Origin: Pseudomonas pseudonitroreducens
GTDB taxonomy: Bacteria > Pseudomonadota > Gammaproteobacteria > Pseudomonadales > Pseudomonadaceae
Assembly: GCF_021603645.1 (NCBI RefSeq)
Contig: NZ_BQHJ01000007.1
Location: 186,001 to 250,000, forward strand
Reading direction: 5' to 3'
Length of the DNA: 64,000 nucleotides
Each line of letters opens with the position of its first letter. Within the stretch, counting starts at the first letter, position 1. Below, piece by piece: positions 27,801-34,450 of this stretch. A program made the translations under genes and the position numbers. The notes below the pieces were generated by a model that was given only the letters and a program-made list of their open reading frames with translations, had not been told where the DNA came from and did not search any database.

Positions 27801-28050
27801 TGGCCAACCAACGTGCCTGCAGACGATTGCGCGCGGCACGGTCGCCTTCCGAGCCCAGGAACTCAAGCGCCTCGTTATCGGGAGGCACAATCAATTGGAC
27901 TCGCTCCAAAGCGGACAACGCCTCTCGGATTTCTGCGAAGGCATAGAGAGAGAACGAAGGCGTTACACAGTCGAGTCGGTTGCCGTGCTTGAGGTGGGGC
28001 TGCATCAAGTCGATGACGCGCTGTGTTCCGGTGTTTTGGATCAGCTTCAT
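24817..28050 (-). CDS. SNF2-type helicase with N-terminal PLD-like domain
   Basis: A 1077-aa protein. The first ~200 residues resemble a phospholipase-D-like fold (ending LGSFAFSTSGLGL), of the kind fused to defence helicases; I do not see a clear HxK pair, so it may be non-catalytic. The SNF2/SF2 motor follows: Walker A DSVGLGKT near residue 263, DESHNFRN, SATPVNN, and a C-terminal half with ATDCISEGQNLQ and the arginine-finger motif QRFGRIDRIG. DISARM-type DrmD proteins share a similar plan, but no drmA/B is present. It probably remodels or moves along DNA for the linked restriction enzymes. Confidence 0.88.
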   Translation of the reverse strand: MKLIQNTGTQRVIDLMQPHLKHGNRLDCVTPSFSLYAFAEIREALSALERVQLIVPPDNEALEFLGSEGDRAARNRLQARWLANQCAKWISEKVELRRASRSVPQGAAVMRGPEGAPAQVVLGSFAFSTSGLGLTPGNPLNLIQASETADEAAQLAQWFDHQWAGLQGVAATDSEGQSKGREAVLEALQALGEHRDPFTIYTVMLHHLFRDSGDEMDEERIVKSATGIRNTVVWKKLFKFQRDGVVGAIDKLNRFGGCIIADSVGLGKTFEALAIIKYHELRNDRVLVLAPKRLRDNWTLYKANDKRNVLAADRFNYDVLNHTDLSRDGGVSGDIELSHVNWGNYDLVVIDESHNFRNKATHKGKESRYDRLMRRIIREGVKTRVLMLSATPVNNRLADLRNQIAFVTEGEDTALMEHGIASIEATTRKAQAQFNRWLALDDAEKTPTQLVEMLGFDYFTLLDHLTIARSRRHVEKYYGTSETGRFPDRLPPINIKADVDLAGEFRAIRDINQEIRRLTLASYAPLRYVLPHKQAAYDAKYSTQVRGGESFFRQADREESLIHLLRVNVLKRMESCVSSFTLTVQRQLKDVENTLARIESHAEALEEIDIADVDIDDPAFETLLVGRKVKVLLGDVDLIRWKQDLLEDRNRLATLLAAARQVDAARDAKLAALRDMIARKCLEPINTHDGKANRKIIVFTAFSDTAHYLYAQLAPWARDTLGMHAAVVTGSAGIQVTLPGLRKSMGDVLSAFAPRAKERPQDMAGEGEIDLLIATDCISEGQNLQDCDWLINYDIHWNPVRIIQRFGRIDRIGSPNQRIQLVNFWPNMELEEYINLEQRVSGRMVLLDVSATGEENLIEQQSGNAMNDLEYRRKQLLKLQDTVIDMEDLSTGVAITDLTLTDFRIDLAQFLKSHPGKLDTQPLGAYAVTTTLDVDIPPGVIFCLQACGGATKTATSSDYPLAPHYLVHVGDDGTVLLPFPQAKRILDRLKRLALGRERPDDSACARFDKASKGGEDMRHAQKLLAAAVASVAGKQEERAVASLFTPGGTHAMKGEFAGSGDFEVVAFLVVLPDEQSI

Positions 28051-28062
28051 GGTCGTTTCCGT

Positions 28063-28971
28063 TCAGTCAGCAATCGACGTTTCTGCACTCGGCGATGCAT
28101 ACCCCGGCGCCAGCACTGCATTGCGCACGCCGTAGATGGCGAGGTGGTCCTTCAACCAAAGCCGGTACTCAGGGCCGCGCAGGCTATGGTCGGGGGAGCA
28201 GTCCACACTCCATTTGCGCAGGATGTAGCCAGCGGTGGCGGCGCGCAGCTTCATGTGCAGCACGCCGCCTCGCATGCCGTAGTCCATTTCAGTGATTTCT
28301 GGCCGGGGCTGATCCGGGTGAGGAACCAGCTCCAGCTCGACGATCCGTGTCCATTGAATGTCCTGATCGCTCATCTCGTGGGGCGCCACGGGCTGCCCCT
28401 TGCGCACCACAGGACGCTTGATCCGGGTGATGACGAAATCCCGGAATTCCTGCGATTTGCGGTCGAAGGCACGGACGTGCCAGCGCAGGCCGTTGTCAAT
28501 CAACGCGAACGGGACGATCTCCCGCACGGTGCGGCCACTGGAGATGGAGTGGTACTCGATCCCCATCGGGCATTCATAGTGGATGGCACGGGTCACGCTC
28601 GCCAGGATGTCCAGGTCAGGGTGGGTGAGCCGGGACGGGCTCTCGCTGGCCACCCAGGCCTTGATGTGCATCGGCTCACCGTCGCCAAACCCCTGTGTCA
28701 GCCACGACAACACTCGCTCGGGCGGGAAATCGAAGATCGGCTGGAAGCTCGGACCGAGGACGTAGAACTTGCCTTTGCCGTCGTAGTCGATGTTGCCGGG
28801 GGCGAGTTCCTTGTACAGCGCCAGGTCCCTGGACGCAGCAGCGGACTGGATAGCAAAGCGCGCAACCAGGTCCTGGCGGCGCATCTCCCCAATGAAGCGC
28901 AGGCGCAACTCCACGAACGCGAGCCGGTCACGCTGTGGCTGGGTTAGATCGGTAAGCTGTTGCTGGGACAT
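28063..28971 (-). CDS. WYL-domain transcriptional regulator (BrxR/CapW-like)
   Basis: A 302-aa protein with an N-terminal winged helix (residues ~10-70, RLRFIGEMRRQDLVARFAIQSAAASRDLALY), a WYL domain (about 110-210; the key positions include YHSISSGRTVREIVPFALIDNGLRWHVRAFD) and a C-terminal dimerisation segment. WYL proteins of this size repress phage-defence operons and release them when a ligand, probably nucleic acid or a nucleotide, is bound. It is the first gene of the type III cassette, 12 nt before the SNF2 gene. A palindrome overlapping the -10 box of its own promoter (29010-29024) suggests autoregulation. Confidence 0.9.
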   Translation of the reverse strand: MSQQQLTDLTQPQRDRLAFVELRLRFIGEMRRQDLVARFAIQSAAASRDLALYKELAPGNIDYDGKGKFYVLGPSFQPIFDFPPERVLSWLTQGFGDGEPMHIKAWVASESPSRLTHPDLDILASVTRAIHYECPMGIEYHSISSGRTVREIVPFALIDNGLRWHVRAFDRKSQEFRDFVITRIKRPVVRKGQPVAPHEMSDQDIQWTRIVELELVPHPDQPRPEITEMDYGMRGGVLHMKLRAATAGYILRKWSVDCSPDHSLRGPEYRLWLKDHLAIYGVRNAVLAPGYASPSAETSIAD

Positions 28972-29009
28972 CCTGGGTAGCTCGTTCGGGTTGACGAATG
29001 CTTATGCAG

Positions 29010-29050
29010 ACTTCTGCCGGAAGTATATGGCCCGTGTAAAAAGACGTCTA
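29010..29050 (-). promoter_or_regulatory. Promoter and operator of the WYL cassette
   Basis: Reading the minus strand, TAGACG (29045-29050) and TATACT (29022-29027) are separated by 17 bp and form a fair sigma-70 promoter about 50 nt before the WYL start. The inverted repeat ACTTC-N5-GAAGT (29010-29024) overlaps the -10 element, the right place for a repressor such as the WYL protein. The rest of the 278-bp gap (28972-29249) is AT-rich near 29030-29100 and shows no gene. Confidence 0.5.
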
Positions 29051-29249
29051 TAAATCAAATTCAGCTTGTTAGTATGCCGCATTATGATAACCATTTTTTG
29101 AGGCGCAAATGAGCGATTTGACGTGGACGAGTAGGCGATCAGCCCAGCGGAGCGCACCAGAAGCGGCGTGCAATAGCATGCATCCAGTAGGCCATCGCGG
29201 ACGAAAACTGGCGCGAATAGATCCTTGAAAGGAAACAGGAGTACGGCCT

Positions 29250-30140
29250 ATGGAACTGCGACACCTTCGCTGCTTTGTGGCTCTCGCAGAGGAGCTGCAC
29301 TTCACACGGGCCGCCGAGCGCCTGCATATCGAACAGCCACCCTTGTCCCGTGCCATCAAAGAGCTTGAGGACGATCTGAGCGTGCTGCTCTTCGAACGCA
29401 ACCGTCGAGGTACGGTACTGACCGAAGCGGGAGCAACGTTCCTGCAAGACGTGCGCAGGGTGTTCACCGTCCTCAAGCAGGCTCAGGAGAACGTCCAGGC
29501 GGTTGCCGCAGGCCTGAGTGGAAACCTTCGCATTGCCGTGTCCGACGGCGCCATCGATCCACGGCTGTCGGCTCTCCTGGCCCGTTGCCGCGAGGAAGAG
29601 CCGGAGATCGAGATTCGCCTGTCCGAAGTGCCGCTGGCCGAGCAGTTGCGTGGGTTGCGCTCGGGCGACTTCTCGATCGGGTTTGCGCACACGGCGGAGG
29701 TCGGCGATGACATCCTGACCGAGCCACTCTGGCACGACTCGCTGGTGGTTGCGGTGCCCGCCCGGCACCCCTTGCTTTCACATAAGACTGTTCCGCTGCA
29801 CAAGCTCGCGAGCTACCCACTGGTCTTATGCGATCCACAGGTATACGAAGGCTACTACCGTGAACTGGCGCGGCTCCTGCGGCCGCTGGAGCGTCAGCCT
29901 GACGTCGCCGAGCATGTGTCTTCGCTGGACATGATGCTCACCCTGGTCGGTGCGGGCTACGGAGTCGGCTTCATCAGGGCAACCAGGGTCGCGGCGAGCC
30001 AGCGCCCCGATGTGGTGATCCGCCCCCTGGCCATGGATTCCGCAGTCATCACGACCTACTTGCTTCGGCCCGTCAGCGTGGATATGCCGGTGTCGGCGGA
30101 GCGGTTCATTGCGCGCCTGCGCGCGCACTCGGGCGATTGA
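29250..30140 (+). CDS. LysR-family transcriptional regulator
   Basis: A full-length 296-aa LysR protein: winged helix-turn-helix in the first 60 residues (LRHLRCFVALAEELHFTRAAERLHI, SRAIKELEDDLSVLLFER) and a two-lobed periplasmic-binding-type effector domain after residue 90 with the GYGVGF turn. The ribosome site AGGAG is about 8 nt upstream. It is divergent from the WYL cassette, so it may regulate it. The island also holds a LysR effector domain without HTH at 30605, which is similar in sequence over the binding domain. Ligand unknown. Confidence 0.92.
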   Translation: MELRHLRCFVALAEELHFTRAAERLHIEQPPLSRAIKELEDDLSVLLFERNRRGTVLTEAGATFLQDVRRVFTVLKQAQENVQAVAAGLSGNLRIAVSDGAIDPRLSALLARCREEEPEIEIRLSEVPLAEQLRGLRSGDFSIGFAHTAEVGDDILTEPLWHDSLVVAVPARHPLLSHKTVPLHKLASYPLVLCDPQVYEGYYRELARLLRPLERQPDVAEHVSSLDMMLTLVGAGYGVGFIRATRVAASQRPDVVIRPLAMDSAVITTYLLRPVSVDMPVSAERFIARLRAHSGD

Positions 30141-30177
30141 TCGGGCGGCAAGGGCTGCTACTGAAGTTCGCGGCTGT

Positions 30178-30483
30178 TTATGGCGAGCCTTGCGGTTCAC
30201 TGCCAGAGTTGAGGTTCTTTTCAGTCGCCGCCATCAACTCACTGGCGCTGATCCCGAGCGCGGCAGCAATTTTCAGTATCAGGGGAAGCGTCGGCACATG
30301 CTCCCCGCGCTCGATCTTGCCCATGTGTGAACGCGATATTCCAGCCTGAAATGCAAAGTCGTCTTGAGCGACGCTTTGCGCGACGCGAGCGGCACGCACG
30401 GCCCGCCCGAAAGCTAATGCTGGTTCGGATTCATAGGTGGGTGTGCCAGGTGGACGACCTGGCTGAATAGTAAGCTTCTGCAT
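30178..30483 (-). CDS. XRE-family (Cro/CI-type) DNA-binding protein
   Basis: A 101-aa protein from the ATG at 30483. The helix-turn-helix covers about residues 25-80 (RAARVAQSVAQDDFAFQAGISRSHMGKIERGEHVPTLP...), the standard XRE fold. Short N- and C-terminal tails show no second domain. No Shine-Dalgarno is obvious; a TTG five codons upstream is an alternative start. It is divergent from the LysR effector-domain gene, with paired ACGTTAAA repeats between them, a likely binding site. It probably acts as the repressor of this small regulatory pair. Confidence 0.85.
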   Translation of the reverse strand: MQKLTIQPGRPPGTPTYESEPALAFGRAVRAARVAQSVAQDDFAFQAGISRSHMGKIERGEHVPTLPLILKIAAALGISASELMAATEKNLNSGSEPQGSP

Positions 30484-30518
30484 CGACAGAAGCGTCAAAC
30501 AATCATCTTAAATTAACC

Positions 30519-30541
30519 ACGTTAAACATATAGACGTTAAA
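30519..30541. promoter_or_regulatory. Direct repeats ACGTTAAA, putative XRE operator
   Basis: ACGTTAAA occurs at 30519-30526 and 30534-30541, 15 bp apart, and a related GCGTCAAA lies at 30492-30499. All are in the intergenic region between the XRE gene and the LysR-like gene. The spacing of about one and a half helical turns and the AT-rich setting fit an operator. Not tested against any known site. Confidence 0.4.
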
Positions 30542-30604
30542 GTTCTCTCTTTACTATGATGCTGGTTTGCCCTTGACCTGCTTCGTCGCTTCTGTAGGTT
30601 CTCC

Positions 30605-31246
30605 GTGGACAACATCACCAGCCAACCCGCCCACCTCAGGCTTGCGATTGCGCCAGGCGTATCGTCATCTCAGCTCTCGGCGCTGCTCGCGCTGCAACGA
30701 GCGGAAGAACCCGAGGTCAGCATCACGTTCTTTGAAGTGGCAGGTGACGAGCTGCTTGATGGGCTTCGTGAAGGCCGCTACGACGTGGGAATGTCGCTTC
30801 AAGGAGCGAGCGATCCGGCCCTGGAAACCCAGCCCTTGTGGATTGAGCACATGGCCGTTGCGATACCGCTGAGGCTTCCCTTGCTTGAGCAGGCATCGCT
30901 CACCATCGCCGACCTCCAGAACTATCCGATCTTTCGCTGGGAGGCTGAGACCTGTTCTTCGCTGGATCGTCGGCTGCTCGCGCGTCTGCCTGCTGACCCG
31001 CAGAACCTTCAGTACGTGACTTCCTTCGAGATGATGGCGCTATGGGTTTCTGCCGGCTACGGTGTCGGGGTATCCGCACAATCGCGTATCAAGCACGCCC
31101 CTGGATGGGGAGTCAGCATGCGACCACTGGACGACGGCCCCTACGAAATCGTGGCGCACCTGCATAGGCCCCAGGGGCAAGCGAACCCTGTTTCCGAACG
31201 GTTCGAGCGCAGGGCACTGCAGATCGCAAAAGCGCTCCCTTCCTGA
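30605..31246 (+). CDS. LysR substrate-binding domain protein lacking a DNA-binding domain
   Basis: A GTG start at 30605 gives 213 aa that begin directly at the LysR effector domain (LRLAIAPGVSSSQLSALLALQ) and run to a complete end with GYGVGVSAQ. No helix-turn-helix is encoded upstream: the XRE gene and its operator region occupy that space. It is related to the effector domain of the full LysR protein at 29250. It may be a stand-alone ligand binder that titrates or modulates the other regulator, or a stable remnant of a truncated gene. No ribosome site is evident, so expression is uncertain. Confidence 0.65.
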   Translation: MDNITSQPAHLRLAIAPGVSSSQLSALLALQRAEEPEVSITFFEVAGDELLDGLREGRYDVGMSLQGASDPALETQPLWIEHMAVAIPLRLPLLEQASLTIADLQNYPIFRWEAETCSSLDRRLLARLPADPQNLQYVTSFEMMALWVSAGYGVGVSAQSRIKHAPGWGVSMRPLDDGPYEIVAHLHRPQGQANPVSERFERRALQIAKALPS

Positions 31247-31333
31247 TCGCAGTGGCTGTCGGTAGCTGCCAGCAGAAGGCGGTGGATTTATGCCTTTCGC
31301 CAAGAGGGGTGATGTGGTACATTCAGAGGCCAC

Positions 31334-31354
31334 TTCTGGTTTTAATAACCAGAA
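31334..31354. repeat. Inverted repeat near the island end
   Basis: TTCTGGTT-N5-AACCAGAA is a perfect 8-bp inverted repeat about 40 bp inside the attachment site. It lacks a following T-run in either direction, so it is not a terminator. Its position suits an integrase or excisionase arm site, but this is inference only. Confidence 0.35.
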
Positions 31355-31391
31355 AAAATCTTTATTAATCAATGGGTTGGCTGCCTTGGGT

Positions 31392-31411
31392 GATTCCCTT
31401 CGCCCGCTCCA
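31392..31411 (+). repeat. Attachment-site remnant: 3' end of tRNA-Gly(CCC)-type gene
   Basis: GATTCCCTTCGCCCGCTCCA equals the last 20 nt, including T-loop end, acceptor strand, discriminator base and CCA, of E. coli-type tRNA-Gly(CCC). Bases upstream diverge from a tRNA, so only the 3' end is present. This is the hallmark of the distal att copy left by a tRNA-integrating element. The intact tRNA and integrase should lie left of the window. Confidence 0.7.
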
Positions 31412-31421
31412 GATTCCATAT

Positions 31422-31457
31422 AAAAGCCCCCGGCAGCCTGAGTTGCCGGGGGCTTTT
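31422..31457 (+). terminator. Rho-independent terminator after the att copy
   Basis: AAAAGCCCCCGGCA and TGCCGGGGGCTTTT form a strong hairpin with an 8-nt loop and flanking A/T tracts, bidirectional in form. Its place just after the tRNA 3' end suggests it was the original tRNA terminator. Confidence 0.85.
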
Positions 31458-31558
31458 GTTTTCTGGGGCGGTCCATCGAGCAACCTGCGAGCGGGCAGCT
31501 CACCTGCTGTGATTCAGGCGAAACGACGCCGGTAATACCCGCCGCTCCATGGCGCACA

Positions 31559-31590
31559 AAAAAGGCCGTATCCAACGATACGGCCTTTTT
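31559..31590 (-). terminator. Bidirectional rho-independent terminator
   Basis: AAAAAGGCCGTATC-CAAC-GATACGGCCTTTTT forms a perfect hairpin with T-run. It lies just after the stop of the small minus-strand gene 31610-31780. Confidence 0.88.
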
Positions 31591-31609
31591 CGCTGCACCA
31601 GCGCTGACA

Positions 31610-31780
31610 TCAGGCGTCAGGCTTTCTGGGCCTCGCGATGGTGAATTCGGCCCGTTTGTAGGGCTCCTTGCGACCGTGTTTCCCAGCGGGGATCTCCTGG
31701 ATCTCCCCGCCCTTGGAGAGAAAGGCCGAGATTTTCTTATCCAGCTCCAAACGTGCGCTTTTCGTCTCTGAATCGGACAT
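31610..31780 (-). CDS. Small conserved hypothetical protein (56 aa)
   Basis: This gene is too short to be prominent but convincing. The ATG at 31780 follows a GGGTGAC-type site and the frame ends at TGA 31610, just before a terminator. The product begins MSDSETKSARLELD, is rich in lysine and arginine, and has a charged helix followed by a short basic beta-like segment (GRKEPYKRAEFTIARP). I believe similar small proteins occur in other pseudomonads, with unknown role. Possibly nucleic-acid-binding from its charge. Confidence 0.7.
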   Translation of the reverse strand: MSDSETKSARLELDKKISAFLSKGGEIQEIPAGKHGRKEPYKRAEFTIARPRKPDA

Positions 31781-32061
31781 CAGGTCACCCGAGGTGATGA
31801 GCCACCAGATTGGCGGCTAGCGAACCACTATACGCGTGGAATGCTCGCTATCCCGACCGCCGGACCGATTTATGTAATTTCCCGCGAAATCGCTACCTAT
31901 TCCCTGCCAACTCTGTATGCTGCCCGTCTGCCTGCTCGGTTTAGCGGCACCGGTTCGATGATTTGTCTTCTTGATTCTCCATCTCTGCGGTCCCTTCACT
32001 TCGCATCCAGTCAGACCACGCATGCTGCATGGCCTGATTAATTCTTGATTGGAGTTTCATC

Positions 32062-32271
32062 ATGGCAACTCGCCAAACCGGTATCGTCAAATGGTTCAAC
32101 GCTGAGAAAGGCTTCGGCTTCATTACCCCGGAAAGCGGCCCGGACGTTTTCGTCCACTTCCGCGCTATCGAAGGTACCGGCTACAAGTCGCTGGACGAAG
32201 GCCAGAGCGTCAGCTTCAACGTCACTGCCGGCGCCAAAGGCCCGCAGGCCGAGCAAGTGCAAGTGATCTAA
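32062..32271 (+). CDS. csp: CspA-family cold-shock protein
   Basis: A 69-aa cold-shock domain with both RNA-binding motifs, KGFGFITP (RNP1) and VFVHF (RNP2). It acts as an RNA chaperone in the cytoplasm. The ATG has a GGAGT site at suitable distance. The 280-bp upstream gap contains no other gene, so a long 5' UTR, usual for cold-shock mRNAs, is likely. A terminator follows at 32286. Confidence 0.96.
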   Translation: MATRQTGIVKWFNAEKGFGFITPESGPDVFVHFRAIEGTGYKSLDEGQSVSFNVTAGAKGPQAEQVQVI

Positions 32272-32285
32272 CCGCTACGGTTAGG

Positions 32286-32311
32286 AAAAGCCCCGCCAAT
32301 GCGGGGCTTTT
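32286..32311 (+). terminator. Rho-independent terminator of the cold-shock gene
   Basis: AAAAGCCCCGC-CAAT-GCGGGGCTTTTT, a strong GC hairpin with T-run, starting 15 nt after the stop. Confidence 0.92.
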
Positions 32312-32452
32312 TCGTTTCTGCTCGAGCGCTCTCCAGTCCGTTGCAAGCGGATTGATCACGGTCACAGTGCCTTTTGGCAGCGGCACGGCGGCTCTTGTAG
32401 AATTCCCCTCTCCACCGCCTGAGCGCTCCCATCTTCAGCCCGGACTCACCGT

Positions 32453-34294
32453 ATGCCCGCTTCCGCATTGCACCGGCAGCTGATGTCCTGGCTCCTGCTT
32501 CCCCTCTTCCTGCTTGCTCGCCTGGCGTGGGCGCAACCGATGGTCGACGCCGCCAGCGTCGTGACCCAGCCGCTCACGCTCACCAGCTACGTCTCTGTCC
32601 TTGAGGACCCGACCGGCAAGCTGACACTGGCAGACGTGCAGTCCACCGAGCTGCAGAACCGCTTCAAGGCCGATCAGCCGCCGGGCAGCTCACTGGCGAT
32701 GGGCTTCACCCGCTCGGCGTTCTGGCTGCGGCTGAACCTGAGCAACTCCAGCGATATGCCGTTGCAGCGCCTGTTGGTACTGGAGAACCCGAGGGTTTCC
32801 CATGTGCAGGCGAACATCCCACAGGCGGATGGCTCGTACAGGGCGATCAATACCGGCAGCGACGTCCCGCAGTCGAGCAAGGTCTACCCGAACCGCAACT
32901 TCGTCTTTCCGCTGACGCTGCCGGCGCACTCGGAGCAAACGCTTTACCTGCGGGTCGAGTCGAGCATCGGGTTACTGGTACCGCTGCAACTGTGGCCGGT
33001 GAAGGCCTTCCACGCCTACGAACGCGACGACTACACCGGCAAGGCGTGGTACTTCGGCATCGCAGTGGCGATGATCCTGTTCAACCTGATGCTGCTCCTC
33101 GCGCTGCGGGATCCGATCTACCTGCTCTATGTAGTCTTCGTGAGCTGCACCGCCGGGGCACTGGCGATCAAGAATGGCCTGGCGCCGGACTGGTCGCTGT
33201 TCGGCATGCCGCTCAACGCCAACGTCATCTACTACTCCGGCGTGTCACTGGCACTTGCGGCACTGCTGCAGTTTGCCCGACGGATGATGCAGTTCGAGCG
33301 GATATTGCCGCGTCTGGACTGGGTGCTGCGGGGGATGATCCTGCTCTACCTGCTCAGCCTCATCGCTTATGCCATCGCGCTGCCGTATGTGTCCCGCGCA
33401 GGCATCCTGCTGAACTTCGCCACGGCGGTGATCCTCCTGGCAGGCGCCGGTGTCGCCGCGTTCAAGCGCCAGCGCAGCGCATTCTTCTTCCTCGCCGCCT
33501 TCGCGTTGCTGATGCTGGGCGGGGCGATGACCTCGCTGCGCGCCATGGGCATCGTGCCGACCAACCTGTTTACCGTGGACGGCCTGCAACTGGGCTCGGC
33601 GATGGAGATGCTCGTGCTGGCCTTCGCCCTTGCCGACCGCTTCAACGTGATGCGCCGGGAGAAGGCAAGGGTGCAGGAGGAATTGATCCGTACCCAGCAG
33701 CAGCTTGTGGATAACCTGCGCAGCTCCGAGCACGAGTTGGAACTGCGCGTCGCCGAGCGCACCGATGAGTTGCGCGAGCTGAACAACCAGTTGGAAGCGA
33801 TGAGCCTGACCGACGCCCTCACCGGCATCGCCAACCGTCGACGCTTCGACCAGGTGCTGGCGCAGGAATGGGGGCACGCGCGCCGTTCGGGTGAGTCGCT
33901 GGCGCTTGCCGTAGTCGATGTGGACTGGTTCAAAAGCTACAACGATCGTTACGGCCATCCCGCCGGCGACGCCTGCCTGCGCGAGATCGCCCAGGCGCTC
34001 GCCACCACGGTCAACCGCTCCACCGACCTGGTGGCGCGCTACGGCGGCGAGGAGTTCGTTTTCCTCGCGCCAATGACCGATCTCGCCGGCGTGCGTGGCA
34101 TGGCGAACAAGCTACTGCAGGCGGTGGAAGCCCTCGCCCTTCCCCATGAGCTTTCACCACTGGGGCGGGTGAGCGTCAGCATCGGTATCGCCGCAGCAGC
34201 GCCGGGGCAGGAAGCCTCCGCCGACACGCTGGTGGCTAAGGCAGACGCTTCGTTGTATGAGGCGAAGAAGCAGGGGCGCAATCAAGTCGCATGA
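32453..34294 (+). CDS. 7TMR-DISM diguanylate cyclase
   Basis: A 613-aa inner-membrane protein. Signal/anchor helix at residues ~8-25; a periplasmic DISMED2-type sensor domain to ~185; a 7-transmembrane block (~190-400); a short coiled coil (QEELIRTQQQLVDNL...); and a C-terminal GGDEF domain with GGEEF near residue 531. The intact GGEEF and DxLTGIANRR motifs predict active c-di-GMP synthesis. The upstream RxxD inhibitory site is not obvious. Stimulus unknown; monocistronic, with nothing else close on the same strand. Confidence 0.93.
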   Translation: MPASALHRQLMSWLLLPLFLLARLAWAQPMVDAASVVTQPLTLTSYVSVLEDPTGKLTLADVQSTELQNRFKADQPPGSSLAMGFTRSAFWLRLNLSNSSDMPLQRLLVLENPRVSHVQANIPQADGSYRAINTGSDVPQSSKVYPNRNFVFPLTLPAHSEQTLYLRVESSIGLLVPLQLWPVKAFHAYERDDYTGKAWYFGIAVAMILFNLMLLLALRDPIYLLYVVFVSCTAGALAIKNGLAPDWSLFGMPLNANVIYYSGVSLALAALLQFARRMMQFERILPRLDWVLRGMILLYLLSLIAYAIALPYVSRAGILLNFATAVILLAGAGVAAFKRQRSAFFFLAAFALLMLGGAMTSLRAMGIVPTNLFTVDGLQLGSAMEMLVLAFALADRFNVMRREKARVQEELIRTQQQLVDNLRSSEHELELRVAERTDELRELNNQLEAMSLTDALTGIANRRRFDQVLAQEWGHARRSGESLALAVVDVDWFKSYNDRYGHPAGDACLREIAQALATTVNRSTDLVARYGGEEFVFLAPMTDLAGVRGMANKLLQAVEALALPHELSPLGRVSVSIGIAAAAPGQEASADTLVAKADASLYEAKKQGRNQVA

Positions 34295-34450
34295 CGGTCT
34301 GTGCGCCAGTCGATCCCGATCGCACAAGCATTGTAAGATCAACCACCTCCCAGATGCGCAACATCAAACTGGAGGCCATCAGCCGGTACTGACTATGATA
34401 TTTGGGCAAGTTGGATAACGGCCCCTCAAGCAGGCAATCAAGGAACGGAA

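Larger units (their letters stand above)
1..31411. mobile_element. Integrated defence island (distal portion)
   Basis: The left 31.4 kb is base-compositionally unlike the right half. Hand counts give 24 G/C of 60 at 9841-9900 and 22 of 60 at 21061-21120, against 43 of 60 at 45301-45360. It holds only defence-type and regulatory genes. It ends at a 20-nt copy of a tRNA-Gly(CCC) 3' end, immediately followed by a tRNA-like terminator that would originally have belonged to the tRNA gene. No integrase or full tRNA is in the window, so both should lie left of position 1. The boundary is inferred; the composition shift and the tRNA-end match are seen directly. Confidence 0.65.

Noticed and set aside
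17180-28971. BREX or DISARM system
   Set aside because: No pglZ, brxC, brxL, drmA, drmB or drmC; the core is a type III Mod/Res pair. The WYL and SNF2 genes alone do not define either system.
31392-31411. Intact tRNA-Gly gene
   Set aside because: Only the last 20 nt match; sequence upstream cannot form the D or anticodon arms.
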